Assembly: GCA_031177555.1 (NCBI GenBank)
Contig: JAPSGM010000101.1
Span: 1 to 7,113 of the forward strand
Origin: Chloroflexota bacterium
Lineage (GTDB): Bacteria; Chloroflexota; Limnocylindria; QHBO01
Direction: 5' to 3'
Length of the DNA: 7,113 bases
A program made the position numbers and the translations under genes. A model generated the notes under the pieces. The model had not been told where the DNA came from and did not search any database. It saw only the letters and a program-made list of their open reading frames with translations. This document shows positions 1-5,716 of this stretch, in pieces (within the stretch, counting starts at the first letter, position 1; each line of letters starts with the position of its first letter).

Positions 1-1862
1 GCCAGGCCCTGCTGGCGCTCGGCGAGGCGCGCGGGGAGGTGGCGGCCCTGCGCAGCCGTGTCGACCTGCTGGAGGCCCGCATGGACATGCGGCTTCCCTT
101 GCGGCCGGCCTCGACCGTGGCCTGGGAGCTGACCGAGCGGCCCAGTCCGCCGCGTCAGCCGTCCGCCGAGGAGCCCGCGCCGACCGATGCGCCGGCGGAG
201 CCCGCGATGGAAGAAGCACCGCGGACGGATGCGCCGGCGGAGCCCGCGATGGAAGAAGCACCGCGGACGGATGCGCCGGCGGAGCCGGCGACGGACCAGC
301 CGGTACCTCGGTCCGGGCGCGGGGAGCACCCGGTAGAGGTGCTCGTCGAGGAAGCCGGCACTGAGCAAGCCCCCGTTGAGGAACGCGCCGAGGCCGAAGC
401 CGCCGCGGAACAGGCCGCAGGGGAGCCACCCGGGGAGGAGCGCTTCGCCGCGGAAGTGCCAGTCCGGGTCGACCTGCCGGAGCCCGCCCCGGCCGAGCAG
501 CCGCGCGCCGACGAGACGACGACGCGTCCGGAGCCGAGGCGCCGCGTCAGCGGTGGCCGCGCCGCGGTCGCCGGGCTGGCCGAGGCCCTCGCGCGCGCCG
601 AGGACCCGACGCTGGCCGACCTGCCCGGCGCTCGCGAGGCGGCGGAGGCGCTCGCCGCGTTCCAGCGTGGTGTACGGGCCGAGGAGCCCCCCGCGGAACC
701 CCCCGAGGTCGCGGGACCCCCCGAGGTCGCGGGACCCCCCGAGGTCGCGGAACCCGCAGCCGTCGCGGGACCCCCTGAGGTCGCGGGACCCGCAGCGGCG
801 CCGGAACCGGCCGAGGACATACCCGTGGTCGCCGCAGAATCGGAAGCCGGGGCCGTCACCCCCGAGTCCGTCCAGGAGGAGCCGGCGACGCCCACCGCGC
901 AGGACTCGCCCTACACCACCGAGGTCGTCGAGCCAGACTGGTTCGCGGACGGTGATTTCACCTGGCTGGATGCCGGCGAGGCCGGGTCGCACGTCGAGAT
1001 CGCTCCGGAGGCGGCGGACGCCAGACCCGAGGCCGCCGCCCCGCAGGTTCCGGGATCCGCCGAGATGGAGCACCTCGCACGCGAGGACGAGGCGCCCGCG
1101 GCCGAGGCCATCCAGGACGCCTTCGCGGAGCCTGAGGAGGCCGAGCCCGCACCAGGTTACGAGGACACATCGGGCGAGATGGAGCACCTCGCACGCGAGG
1201 ACGAGGCGCCCGCGGCCGAGGCCATCCAGGACGCCTTCGCGGAGCCGGACGCCACCGATGCGCCACGAGCCGACGATGCCTGGCCCTCCGAAGACCGGCC
1301 AGCGACCGAAGGGTCGGGGACGGTCGGATTCGGGCTCTACCGCGGACAGCCGTCGTCCGCCAGCGTGCCTCCTTCGCCGCCGCCCACCCTCGCGGAGCAG
1401 AGGCAGGACGAGGAGGCACTGCTCTGGTTCGGCGACGAGTTCGAGGCGGCACAGCTCGAGGTCGCTGCCGAGGGCTGGCGCGACCGGGAGATCTCGCCGC
1501 CCGCGCCCGAGCCTGCGTCGGAGGAGGCCGAAGCACCGTCGACCGCAGTCTCGGAGGCTGACCTGGATCGCGTTGCGGCCGACGAGGGATGGGACCGCGA
1601 CGAGGTGAATGCCATCCGCTCCTACCTCGGCCGGAGGTCGGGCCAGATCGCAGACCAGGGACCGCCGCCAACTGACGCCGGCGAGCCCCCCGGCGACGCC
1701 GTTGAGCCGTTCGCAGCCGAGCCGCCAGACACGATCCCTGGGGCCGACGCGCCCTCGCCCCCTTCGCGGGCGAGCCTGTCGCCGGACCAGGATTGGCTGC
1801 GTGGCCGGCGCGGGACGGCCGCGACCGCCTACCGCCGTCTTCGCCGGCTGTTCAACTCCTGA
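1..1862 (+). CDS. Acidic Ala/Pro/Glu-rich repeat protein, 3' part (5' end outside window)
   Basis: I do not recognise the family. The frame is open to the left edge (first whole codon at 3), so the GTG at 39 is probably internal. The first ~30 codons are Leu/Ala/Arg/Glu-rich and look like the end of a coiled coil. About 400 residues of low-complexity Pro/Ala/Glu sequence follow, very likely disordered and strongly acidic. Numbering from the GTG at 39, they hold three repeat blocks: 14-residue units from residue 49, six-residue PPEVAG-like units from 221, and a duplicated 24-residue block starting EMEHLARED. Aromatic islands interrupt the acidic chain (DWFADGDFTWLD at 300-311; LLWFGDEF near 461-468; two EGW motifs further on). 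The last ~25 residues, from DWLRGRRG at 585, are basic and could form an amphipathic helix. No signal peptide can be judged without the N-terminus. The overlapping Arg-rich frame and antisense frames are shadows: only this frame ends cleanly against the next gene. Confidence 0.75.
   Translation, partial: QALLALGEARGEVAALRSRVDLLEARMDMRLPLRPASTVAWELTERPSPPRQPSAEEPAPTDAPAEPAMEEAPRTDAPAEPAMEEAPRTDAPAEPATDQPVPRSGRGEHPVEVLVEEAGTEQAPVEERAEAEAAAEQAAGEPPGEERFAAEVPVRVDLPEPAPAEQPRADETTTRPEPRRRVSGGRAAVAGLAEALARAEDPTLADLPGAREAAEALAAFQRGVRAEEPPAEPPEVAGPPEVAGPPEVAEPAAVAGPPEVAGPAAAPEPAEDIPVVAAESEAGAVTPESVQEEPATPTAQDSPYTTEVVEPDWFADGDFTWLDAGEAGSHVEIAPEAADARPEAAAPQVPGSAEMEHLAREDEAPAAEAIQDAFAEPEEAEPAPGYEDTSGEMEHLAREDEAPAAEAIQDAFAEPDATDAPRADDAWPSEDRPATEGSGTVGFGLYRGQPSSASVPPSPPPTLAEQRQDEEALLWFGDEFEAAQLEVAAEGWRDREISPPAPEPASEEAEAPSTAVSEADLDRVAADEGWDRDEVNAIRSYLGRRSGQIADQGPPPTDAGEPPGDAVEPFAAEPPDTIPGADAPSPPSRASLSPDQDWLRGRRGTAATAYRRLRRLFNS
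183..290 (+). repeat. 42-bp tandem repeat, about 2.5 units, in frame
   Basis: Two full 42-bp units (183-224 and 225-266) encode TDAPAEPAMEEAPR and differ only at the third base of the first codon (ACC versus ACG). A third, partial copy starts at 267 (TDAPAEPA) and then diverges. Identity at silent positions indicates recent duplication. Confidence 0.9.
699..797 (+). repeat. 18-bp tandem repeat array, five units plus a partial one, in frame
   Basis: Units start at 699, 717, 735, 753 and 771 and encode PPEVAG, PPEVAG, PPEVAE, PAAVAG and PPEVAG, followed by a partial PAA. Units 1 and 2 are identical and unit 3 differs by one base. The unit length is a multiple of three, so changes in copy number keep the frame. 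Confidence 0.9.
1061..1246 (+). repeat. 72-bp perfect direct repeat (1061-1132 and 1175-1246)
   Basis: The two copies are identical over 72 bp, begin 114 bp apart and are separated by 42 bp of unrelated sequence. Each encodes the block starting EMEHLARED and ending AIQDAFAEP. There are no synonymous differences, so the duplication is recent or maintained by recombination. Confidence 0.92.
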
Positions 1863-1865
1863 GGG

Positions 1866-2372
1866 ATGCCCGGCCGGGACGACAGCGGCGAGCGCCTTCC
1901 GGCGCTCGGCTCCCGTGGACAGGGCTGGGTCATCGGCCAGATGTTGCTCATCTTCCTGGAAGGGATCGTCAGCTACCCGGCCTTCGGCGCGCTGCCGCCA
2001 TCCAGCCTGCTGGGCTGGCTCTCGTTCGCGGCGGGCGTCGTGCTGGTGGCGGCAGGAGGCTGGCTGGTCTACCGGGGCATCGACGCGCTCGGCCCGAATC
2101 TCACCGCCATGCCTGCTCCCACCTCCGGCGCCGAGCTGGTCGTGACCGGCCCGTACGGGCGGATCCGCCATCCCATCTACGCCGGCGTGGTCCTGCTGGC
2201 CGTCGGCTGGGCGTCCCTCGTGGTCAGCCCGCCGGCATTGGTGGTCGCGCTGCTGCTGGCCGCCTGGCTCGATCTCAAGTCGCGGCGCGAGGAGGCGTGG
2301 CTGGTCGAGCGCTATCCGGGCTATGGCGCCTATCGCGCGCGCACCGCGCGATTCCTCCCGGGCGTCTACTGA
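1866..2372 (+). CDS. Isoprenylcysteine carboxyl methyltransferase-like (ICMT/PEMT superfamily) membrane protein
   Basis: A 168-residue integral-membrane protein of the ICMT / phospholipid methyltransferase superfamily, which uses S-adenosylmethionine to methylate lipid-like or membrane-embedded substrates. Hydrophobic segments lie at about 22-40, 50-72 and 105-136. The family's SAM-binding signature is present: TGPYGRIRHPIYAG at 94-107 (Arg101-His102-Pro103), then Glu142-Glu143 and the ending YPGYGAYRARTARFLPGVY. The length is usual for bacterial members. The start is constrained because the upstream gene's TGA (1860-1862) is in the same frame, so only ATG 1866 or ATG 1941 is possible; the latter would delete much of helix 1. 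No ribosome-binding site sits at normal spacing, which suggests translational coupling to the upstream gene. The substrate cannot be told from sequence; bacteria lack prenylated CaaX proteins in the eukaryotic sense, so the name describes the fold only. Confidence 0.88.
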   Translation: MPGRDDSGERLPALGSRGQGWVIGQMLLIFLEGIVSYPAFGALPPSSLLGWLSFAAGVVLVAAGGWLVYRGIDALGPNLTAMPAPTSGAELVVTGPYGRIRHPIYAGVVLLAVGWASLVVSPPALVVALLLAAWLDLKSRREEAWLVERYPGYGAYRARTARFLPGVY

Positions 2373-3073
2373 GCCGCCAGGGCGTCGATCTCCTCGCGCA
2401 GCGCCACGAGGTCGCCGTCCTGCCTGACCCAGTCGACCAGGTCGGGCCGCAGCGCGAACGCATCGCGGAGCCGTGGTCGGGCACGATCCGGGTGCCCCAT
2501 GACCGCCAGGAAGCAGGCGGTGTTGTAGATGGCCGTCGCCCGGTCGCGGTCCGGCAGCGCTGAGTCGCGGACCATCCGCTCGATCTCCTCGCCGAAGGCC
2601 AGGACGCGGTCCTCGTCGACGCCGATGTCCGCGGCAAGCAGCCAGCTGAAGTGCTGCTGCGCGTGGTACGCGCCGTTGCCGAACGTATTGTCCAGGAGGG
2701 CCGGATCGGCGAGCACCTGCTGCAGGTCGCTGGCTGCCAGCGCCTCGGCGAGTCGACGCGTCTCGGCATCGGCCTCGCGCACGATCGCCTCCCAGCTCCA
2801 GTCGGCGGGGGTGACGTGGAGCTCGGCGTTGACGGCGTCGGTCTCGTCCTCCTCGGTGCGTCGAATCGTCTCGCCGCGGCGCGCGGCCGCGAAGCGATCG
2901 GCCTGGCGCGCCTTCCACAGCGTCAGGTGGGCCTGGTGGTCCTTGGCCGACCAGTCCGCCTCGCGCAGCGGGGCGCCGCGCACCGCCGGGTCCAGCGCGC
3001 CGAACACGTCGCGCTCCGCCTGGCGCGTGGCCTCCAGGATGCGGATCAGGCTGGATCTCAGCTCGTCGGTCAA
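2366..3073 (-). CDS. DinB-fold (ClbS/DfsB-like) protein fused to a TPR-like C-terminal segment
   Basis: A 235-residue protein with two parts. Residues 1 to ~150 look like a DinB-type four-helix bundle: WSAKDHQAHLTLW at 41-53, with His49 at the usual metal-ligand position, and YHAQQHFSWL at 136-145, with His137 and His141 as the H-x3-H pair of the third helix. DinB/ClbS relatives include metal-dependent thiol transferases, hydrolases and many proteins of unknown role. Residues ~178-235 (YNTACFLAVMGHPDRARPRL, then LRPDLVDWVRQDGDLVALRE) resemble the TPR end-of-group motif, a helical-hairpin interaction module. The start is TTG at 3071-3073: the in-frame stop at 3089-3091 is only 15 nt upstream and a GAGGA site sits 7 nt before the TTG. 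It is the last gene of the operon led by the CoxII-like hairpin. Its end overlaps the ICMT-like gene by 7 bp, tail to tail. The enzymatic activity is unknown. Confidence 0.82.
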   Translation of the reverse strand: MTDELRSSLIRILEATRQAERDVFGALDPAVRGAPLREADWSAKDHQAHLTLWKARQADRFAAARRGETIRRTEEDETDAVNAELHVTPADWSWEAIVREADAETRRLAEALAASDLQQVLADPALLDNTFGNGAYHAQQHFSWLLAADIGVDEDRVLAFGEEIERMVRDSALPDRDRATAIYNTACFLAVMGHPDRARPRLRDAFALRPDLVDWVRQDGDLVALREEIDALAAQ

Positions 3074-3080
3074 AACGGTG

Positions 3081-3085
3081 TCCTC
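3081..3085 (-). promoter_or_regulatory. Ribosome-binding site that fixes the TTG start
   Basis: On the minus strand GAGGA is followed by seven bases and then TTG at 3073. No ATG or GTG lies between the upstream in-frame stop and this TTG, so the site decides the start of the DinB-TPR gene. Confidence 0.75.
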
Positions 3086-3088
3086 GCG

Positions 3089-4558
3089 TCACGGAGCGGG
3101 TCCGAGATGGTAGCCCAGCCGCCTCGGCATGGCGGTGAGCTGCCGCAGCGGCCATGGCGCTCGACGACCGCCCATCTCGATCGCCTCGCGCCGGACGATC
3201 GCCGCCCGCATCAGGCGCGCGCCGAGGAAGCGGAACGGCTCGGGCGGCAGGCTGCGCGCCGGTGGGCCGACCATCGGCAGGCGGGTGACCGGCTCGTCGG
3301 ATTCCAGCGCCAGCGCGGCGAGCACGCGGCCGGCCAGGTGCGAGGGCGCGACGCCATTTCCGGAGAACCCCATCGCATAATGCACCCGGCCGCCGGCCAG
3401 CGAGCCGAAGCGCGGAAGATGGTTGCCGGACACGTCGATTGGGCCGCCCCAGGCATCGGTCAGGCGCACGTCGGCCAGCATCGGGAACAGGTGACGGAAG
3501 GCGCCGGCCGCCCGACGGGCGGAGCCGAGGTCATCGGTGAAGGAAGGCCCGATGCGCCCGCCGTAGCCCGGTACGCCCCCTCCGGAGCCGATGGCGATGC
3601 GACCGTCGCGCGTCACGTGGAGGTACTCGACGTTGAATCGGGCGGTGTAGATCGACTCGCCGCCGGTCCAGCCGAGCTCGGCGATGCGCTCGGGGATCGG
3701 CTCGGTGCGGACCATGTAGCTGCCCCAGGCCAGTATGGACCGATGGAACGGCCGCCAGCCGGCGGACCAGGCGTTCATCGCCAGCACCGCGTGCCGCGCC
3801 CGGATCTCGCGCGTCGCGCCGCCGCCCTCGACCGTCAGCCGCACGACCGGGCCGCGCGGCGAGCGCAGACGCATCAGCCGCGTCCCCTCGTGGATCGTCA
3901 CGCCCCGCTCCAGGAGCACCCGGCGCAGCCCGCGCACGAGCAGGGCCGGCTGGACCGTGGCGCCGTCGCGCATGAGCGCCCCGCCGCGGAACCTCGGGGA
4001 GCGGCAGCGGGCCTGGACATCTTCCGCGCTGAGCGCCACCAGCTCCTCGGGGACGCCGGCCGCCTCCGCCGCGGCGACGGCGCCCAGCGGCCGGTCGTCG
4101 TGCGGCGGCGTGGTCGAGACCACCAGCATGCCGGCCTGGCGGTAGTGAGCGTCGACCCGGTGCTCCCCGCACCACGCCCCGATGGCCCGCACCGATTCGG
4201 CGGCGGCACGAGCCGCCGCGACGGCGCGCTCCGCGCCATAGAGCTCGACCAGGGTGTCGATCTCGTCCCACCAGGCGTTGACAAACCCACCGTTGCGCCC
4301 CGAGGGGCCGCCGCCGCAGATGTCCCGCTCCACCACCACGACCCGCAGCGCCGGTGCGCGGCGGCTCAGCTGCTCGGCGGTCCACATGCCCGTGTATCCG
4401 CCGCCGACGATGGCGATGTCGACGTCCATGTCGGACGCGGGACCGGGGAGCGGCGGTGGGTCGCCCTCGGCCGCCAGCGCCTCGCGCAGCCACGGGGAGC
4501 GGACGCCGTGGCCGGGCCTCAGCGCCAGGTCCGCCTCGGTCAGCAGCGGCTCAGCCAC
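3089..4558 (-). CDS. FAD-dependent oxidoreductase, DAO family (PuuB-like)
   Basis: A 489-residue flavoprotein of the D-amino-acid oxidase (DAO) superfamily, which oxidises C-N bonds of amines or amino acids. The N-terminal ~43 residues precede the dinucleotide-binding fold, as is common in the gamma-glutamylputrescine-oxidase-like branch. The FAD-binding motif IAIVGGGYTGMW is at 48-59, with the ribose-binding acid Glu77 at the end of strand 2 and the family motif GPSGRNGGF at 84-92. The C-terminal FAD-contact region is also present: WGGPID at 370-375 and YAMGFSGNGVAPSHLAGRVL at 394-413. The tail after ~436 (LPPEPFRFLGARLMRAAIVR) is typical of this branch. There is no signal peptide, so a cytoplasmic location is likely. 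The GTG start (4556-4558) lies inside the last codons of the upstream hairpin gene with an 8-bp overlap and no visible ribosome-binding site, implying translational coupling. The substrate is not determined; PuuB-like is the closest recognisable relative. Confidence 0.9.
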   Translation of the reverse strand: MAEPLLTEADLALRPGHGVRSPWLREALAAEGDPPPLPGPASDMDVDIAIVGGGYTGMWTAEQLSRRAPALRVVVVERDICGGGPSGRNGGFVNAWWDEIDTLVELYGAERAVAAARAAAESVRAIGAWCGEHRVDAHYRQAGMLVVSTTPPHDDRPLGAVAAAEAAGVPEELVALSAEDVQARCRSPRFRGGALMRDGATVQPALLVRGLRRVLLERGVTIHEGTRLMRLRSPRGPVVRLTVEGGGATREIRARHAVLAMNAWSAGWRPFHRSILAWGSYMVRTEPIPERIAELGWTGGESIYTARFNVEYLHVTRDGRIAIGSGGGVPGYGGRIGPSFTDDLGSARRAAGAFRHLFPMLADVRLTDAWGGPIDVSGNHLPRFGSLAGGRVHYAMGFSGNGVAPSHLAGRVLAALALESDEPVTRLPMVGPPARSLPPEPFRFLGARLMRAAIVRREAIEMGGRRAPWPLRQLTAMPRRLGYHLGPAP

Positions 4559-4748
4559 GTGTCGCGCTGAAGATGGTGAGCACGAAGAGCAGGAGCATCA
4601 GCAGCGTGGGCAGCGCCCACCACAACAGCTCGAGCCTGATGGTCTCGCCCTCGCGCCTGCGGCGACAAACGATGCTCCAGCCCATGAAGCCGGTGACCGT
4701 GACGAAGACGACCGCGGCGGCGACCAGGAACAAGTCGTAGAGGGTCAC
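4551..4748 (-). CDS. Short membrane hairpin resembling the transmembrane domain of cytochrome c oxidase subunit II, without the CuA domain
   Basis: A 65-residue protein with two predicted transmembrane helices (about 5-27 and 39-60) joined by a basic cytoplasmic turn (RRRR at 29-32). The second half, TIRLELLWWALPTLLMLLLF at 36-55, matches the pattern at the second helix of cytochrome c oxidase subunit II (LE-x-x-W-x-x-x-P followed by a long hydrophobic run). The periplasmic cupredoxin domain with the CuA ligands is absent: the gene ends four residues after the helix. I chose GTG 4748 because AGGA lies 6 nt upstream on the minus strand, and because extending to an ATG at 4877 would add a Pro/Arg-rich stretch antisense to nicotinamidase and cover its promoter. 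It is first in the operon with the FAD oxidoreductase. It could instead be an unrelated two-helix protein; the CoxII likeness is motif-level only. Confidence 0.72.
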   Translation of the reverse strand: MTLYDLFLVAAAVVFVTVTGFMGWSIVCRRRREGETIRLELLWWALPTLLMLLLFVLTIFSATRG

Positions 4749-4753
4749 GGCCA

Positions 4754-4781
4754 ATCCTACCCGGAGCGGGCGGCGGCGCAA
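4754..4781 (-). promoter_or_regulatory. Candidate promoter of the hairpin-oxidoreductase-DinB operon
   Basis: On the minus strand TTGCGC (4781-4776), a 16-bp spacer and TAGGAT (4759-4754) form a plausible sigma70-type pair. Only 5 nt separate TAGGAT from GTG 4748, so transcription would begin at or next to the start codon. The AGGA inside TAGGAT could equally be a ribosome-binding site of a longer transcript; the two readings exclude each other. Confidence 0.4.
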
Positions 4782-4798
4782 GCATCGGCCGGCGTGCC

Positions 4799-4804
4799 TA
4801 TCAT
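4799..4804 (+). promoter_or_regulatory. -10 element for a leaderless nicotinamidase transcript
   Basis: TATCAT ends 6 nt before the ATG at 4811, which puts the expected transcription start on or next to the A of the ATG. No Shine-Dalgarno sequence precedes this ATG. No convincing -35 box is visible 16-18 bp upstream. Confidence 0.5.
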
Positions 4805-4810
4805 CGGTCC

Positions 4811-5434
4811 ATGGAACCGTACGACCCGCGGACGGCGCTGCTGGTGGTGGACGTCCAGAACGACTTCGCCGATCCATCGGGCAGCCTGACGGTGCGCGGC
4901 GGGGAGGCGCTGGTGGGCCGCGTCAACCGCCAGGTGGACCGGGCCGTGGCCGGCGGCGCCGTGGTGGTGTACACGCAGGATTGGCACCCGCCGTCCACGC
5001 CGCACTTCGCCAAGGATGGCGGCATCTGGCCGGTCCACTGCGTCGCCGGCACCTGGGGGGCGGAGCTGCATCCGCGCCTGACCGTCGCCGGCGAGGTGGT
5101 GCGCAAGGGGAGCAACGGCGAGGACGGCTACTCCGGGTTCACCATGCGCGACCCGGTGAGCGGCGAGGAGACCCCCACGCCCCTGGAGGGCATGCTCCGC
5201 GAGCGAGGGATCTCGCGCGTTGTGGTCTGTGGCCTGGCGACCGACTACTGCGTCAACGCCACGGTGCTCGACGCACGGCGCCTCGGCTTCGAGGCGGCGG
5301 TCGTGGTCGACGCATGCGCCGCGGTGAACCTGCAGCCGGACGACGGCGAGAAGGCGCTGGCCCGCATGCGAGAGGCCGGGGCCGAGCTGACCACCACCCC
5401 CGCGGCCGCCACGGCGCCGGAGGCGCGCGACTAG
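4811..5434 (+). CDS. pncA: Nicotinamidase (isochorismatase-family hydrolase)
   Basis: A 207-residue cytoplasmic amidase that converts nicotinamide to nicotinate and ammonia, the entry step of NAD salvage by the Preiss-Handler route. The cysteine-hydrolase catalytic triad is visible: Asp14 in LLVVDVQNDF, Lys99 in VVRKG and Cys147 in GLATDYCVNAT. The metal site specific to nicotinamidases is also present: Asp57 and His59 in TQDWHPP, His65 in STPHF and His76 in WPVHCV. This distinguishes it from plain isochorismatases. The length fits PncA (~190-215 residues). The last ~12 residues are Ala-rich and unconserved in appearance. The ATG has no ribosome-binding site but has a -10-like box 6 nt upstream. 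The gene is divergent from the CoxII-like hairpin operon, and its stop interlocks with that of the next, convergent gene. Confidence 0.93.
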   Translation: MEPYDPRTALLVVDVQNDFADPSGSLTVRGGEALVGRVNRQVDRAVAGGAVVVYTQDWHPPSTPHFAKDGGIWPVHCVAGTWGAELHPRLTVAGEVVRKGSNGEDGYSGFTMRDPVSGEETPTPLEGMLRERGISRVVVCGLATDYCVNATVLDARRLGFEAAVVVDACAAVNLQPDDGEKALARMREAGAELTTTPAAATAPEARD

Positions 5435-5640
5435 CTCCCGTCGTCCGAGCCGTTCGGCTTCGCCCGCCTCACGGCCGCCCGAGCCACGAGGATGAGCCCG
5501 ACAGCCACGGTCGCGGCGCCGATGACCACCCACAGCGGGTCGCCGGTCATGAAGCTGCCCGGCGCCCACGGCAGGTTCAGGCCCTGGGCCATCCACACGC
5601 CGCCGCCGATGGCCAGCAGGACGCCGACGATCACGCTCAT
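5431..5640 (-). CDS. Small two-helix membrane protein with GSFMTG motif
   Basis: A 69-residue protein with two hydrophobic helices (about 2-20 and 38-58) joined by a loop containing LNLPWAPGSFMTGDPLW (21-37), and ending in a polar tail (AKPNGSDDGS). Proteins of this size with an APGSFMTG loop are frequent as small hypothetical membrane proteins in Chloroflexota and Actinobacteria; no function is known to me. The start is ATG 5638-5640. The frame stays open upstream for another 63 codons, but that stretch is Arg/Gly-rich and non-hydrophobic and overlaps the promoter and leader of the zinc-ribbon gene, so it is not credited. The ribosome-binding site is poor; a TACCAT box lies 10 nt upstream on the minus strand (5656-5651) and could serve a near-leaderless transcript. 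The stop TAG at 5433-5431 shares the CTAG tetranucleotide with the nicotinamidase stop. Confidence 0.78.
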   Translation of the reverse strand: MSVIVGVLLAIGGGVWMAQGLNLPWAPGSFMTGDPLWVVIGAATVAVGLILVARAAVRRAKPNGSDDGS

Positions 5641-5682
5641 GTCGTCGCCGATGGTACCGCCAGGCCCCGCTTTCCCTCCCTG

Positions 5683-5710
5683 TTGCAGCCCGAAGCGAGG
5701 CGCGTATACT
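5683..5710 (+). promoter_or_regulatory. Sigma70-type promoter of the zinc-ribbon gene
   Basis: TTGCAG (5683-5688), a 16-bp spacer and TATACT (5705-5710) give the best promoter match in the window. The expected transcription start is near 5717. That leaves an untranslated leader of about 150 nt before the GTG at 5870. Confidence 0.6.
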
Positions 5711-5716
5711 CCCGCC

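Noticed and set aside
183..797. CRISPR-like array suggested by the closely spaced repeats
   Set aside because: The repeats are contiguous, in frame and multiples of three, with no unique spacers; they are coding tandem repeats.
376..1608. A 410-codon plus-strand open frame inside the acidic protein gene
   Set aside because: Its product is Arg/Pro/Ser-rich without recognisable structure, as expected for a shifted frame of GC-rich coding DNA, and it fits no neighbouring gene boundary.
2651..4570. A 639-codon plus-strand open frame antisense to the DinB-TPR and oxidoreductase genes
   Set aside because: It is longer than either real gene, but its product has no family motifs, while the minus strand gives a full FAD-binding protein and a DinB bundle.
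4749..4877. Longer N-terminus for the CoxII-like hairpin (ATG at 4877)
   Set aside because: The extra 43 residues are Arg/Pro-rich, antisense to the nicotinamidase start, and there is a well-spaced AGGA before GTG 4748.
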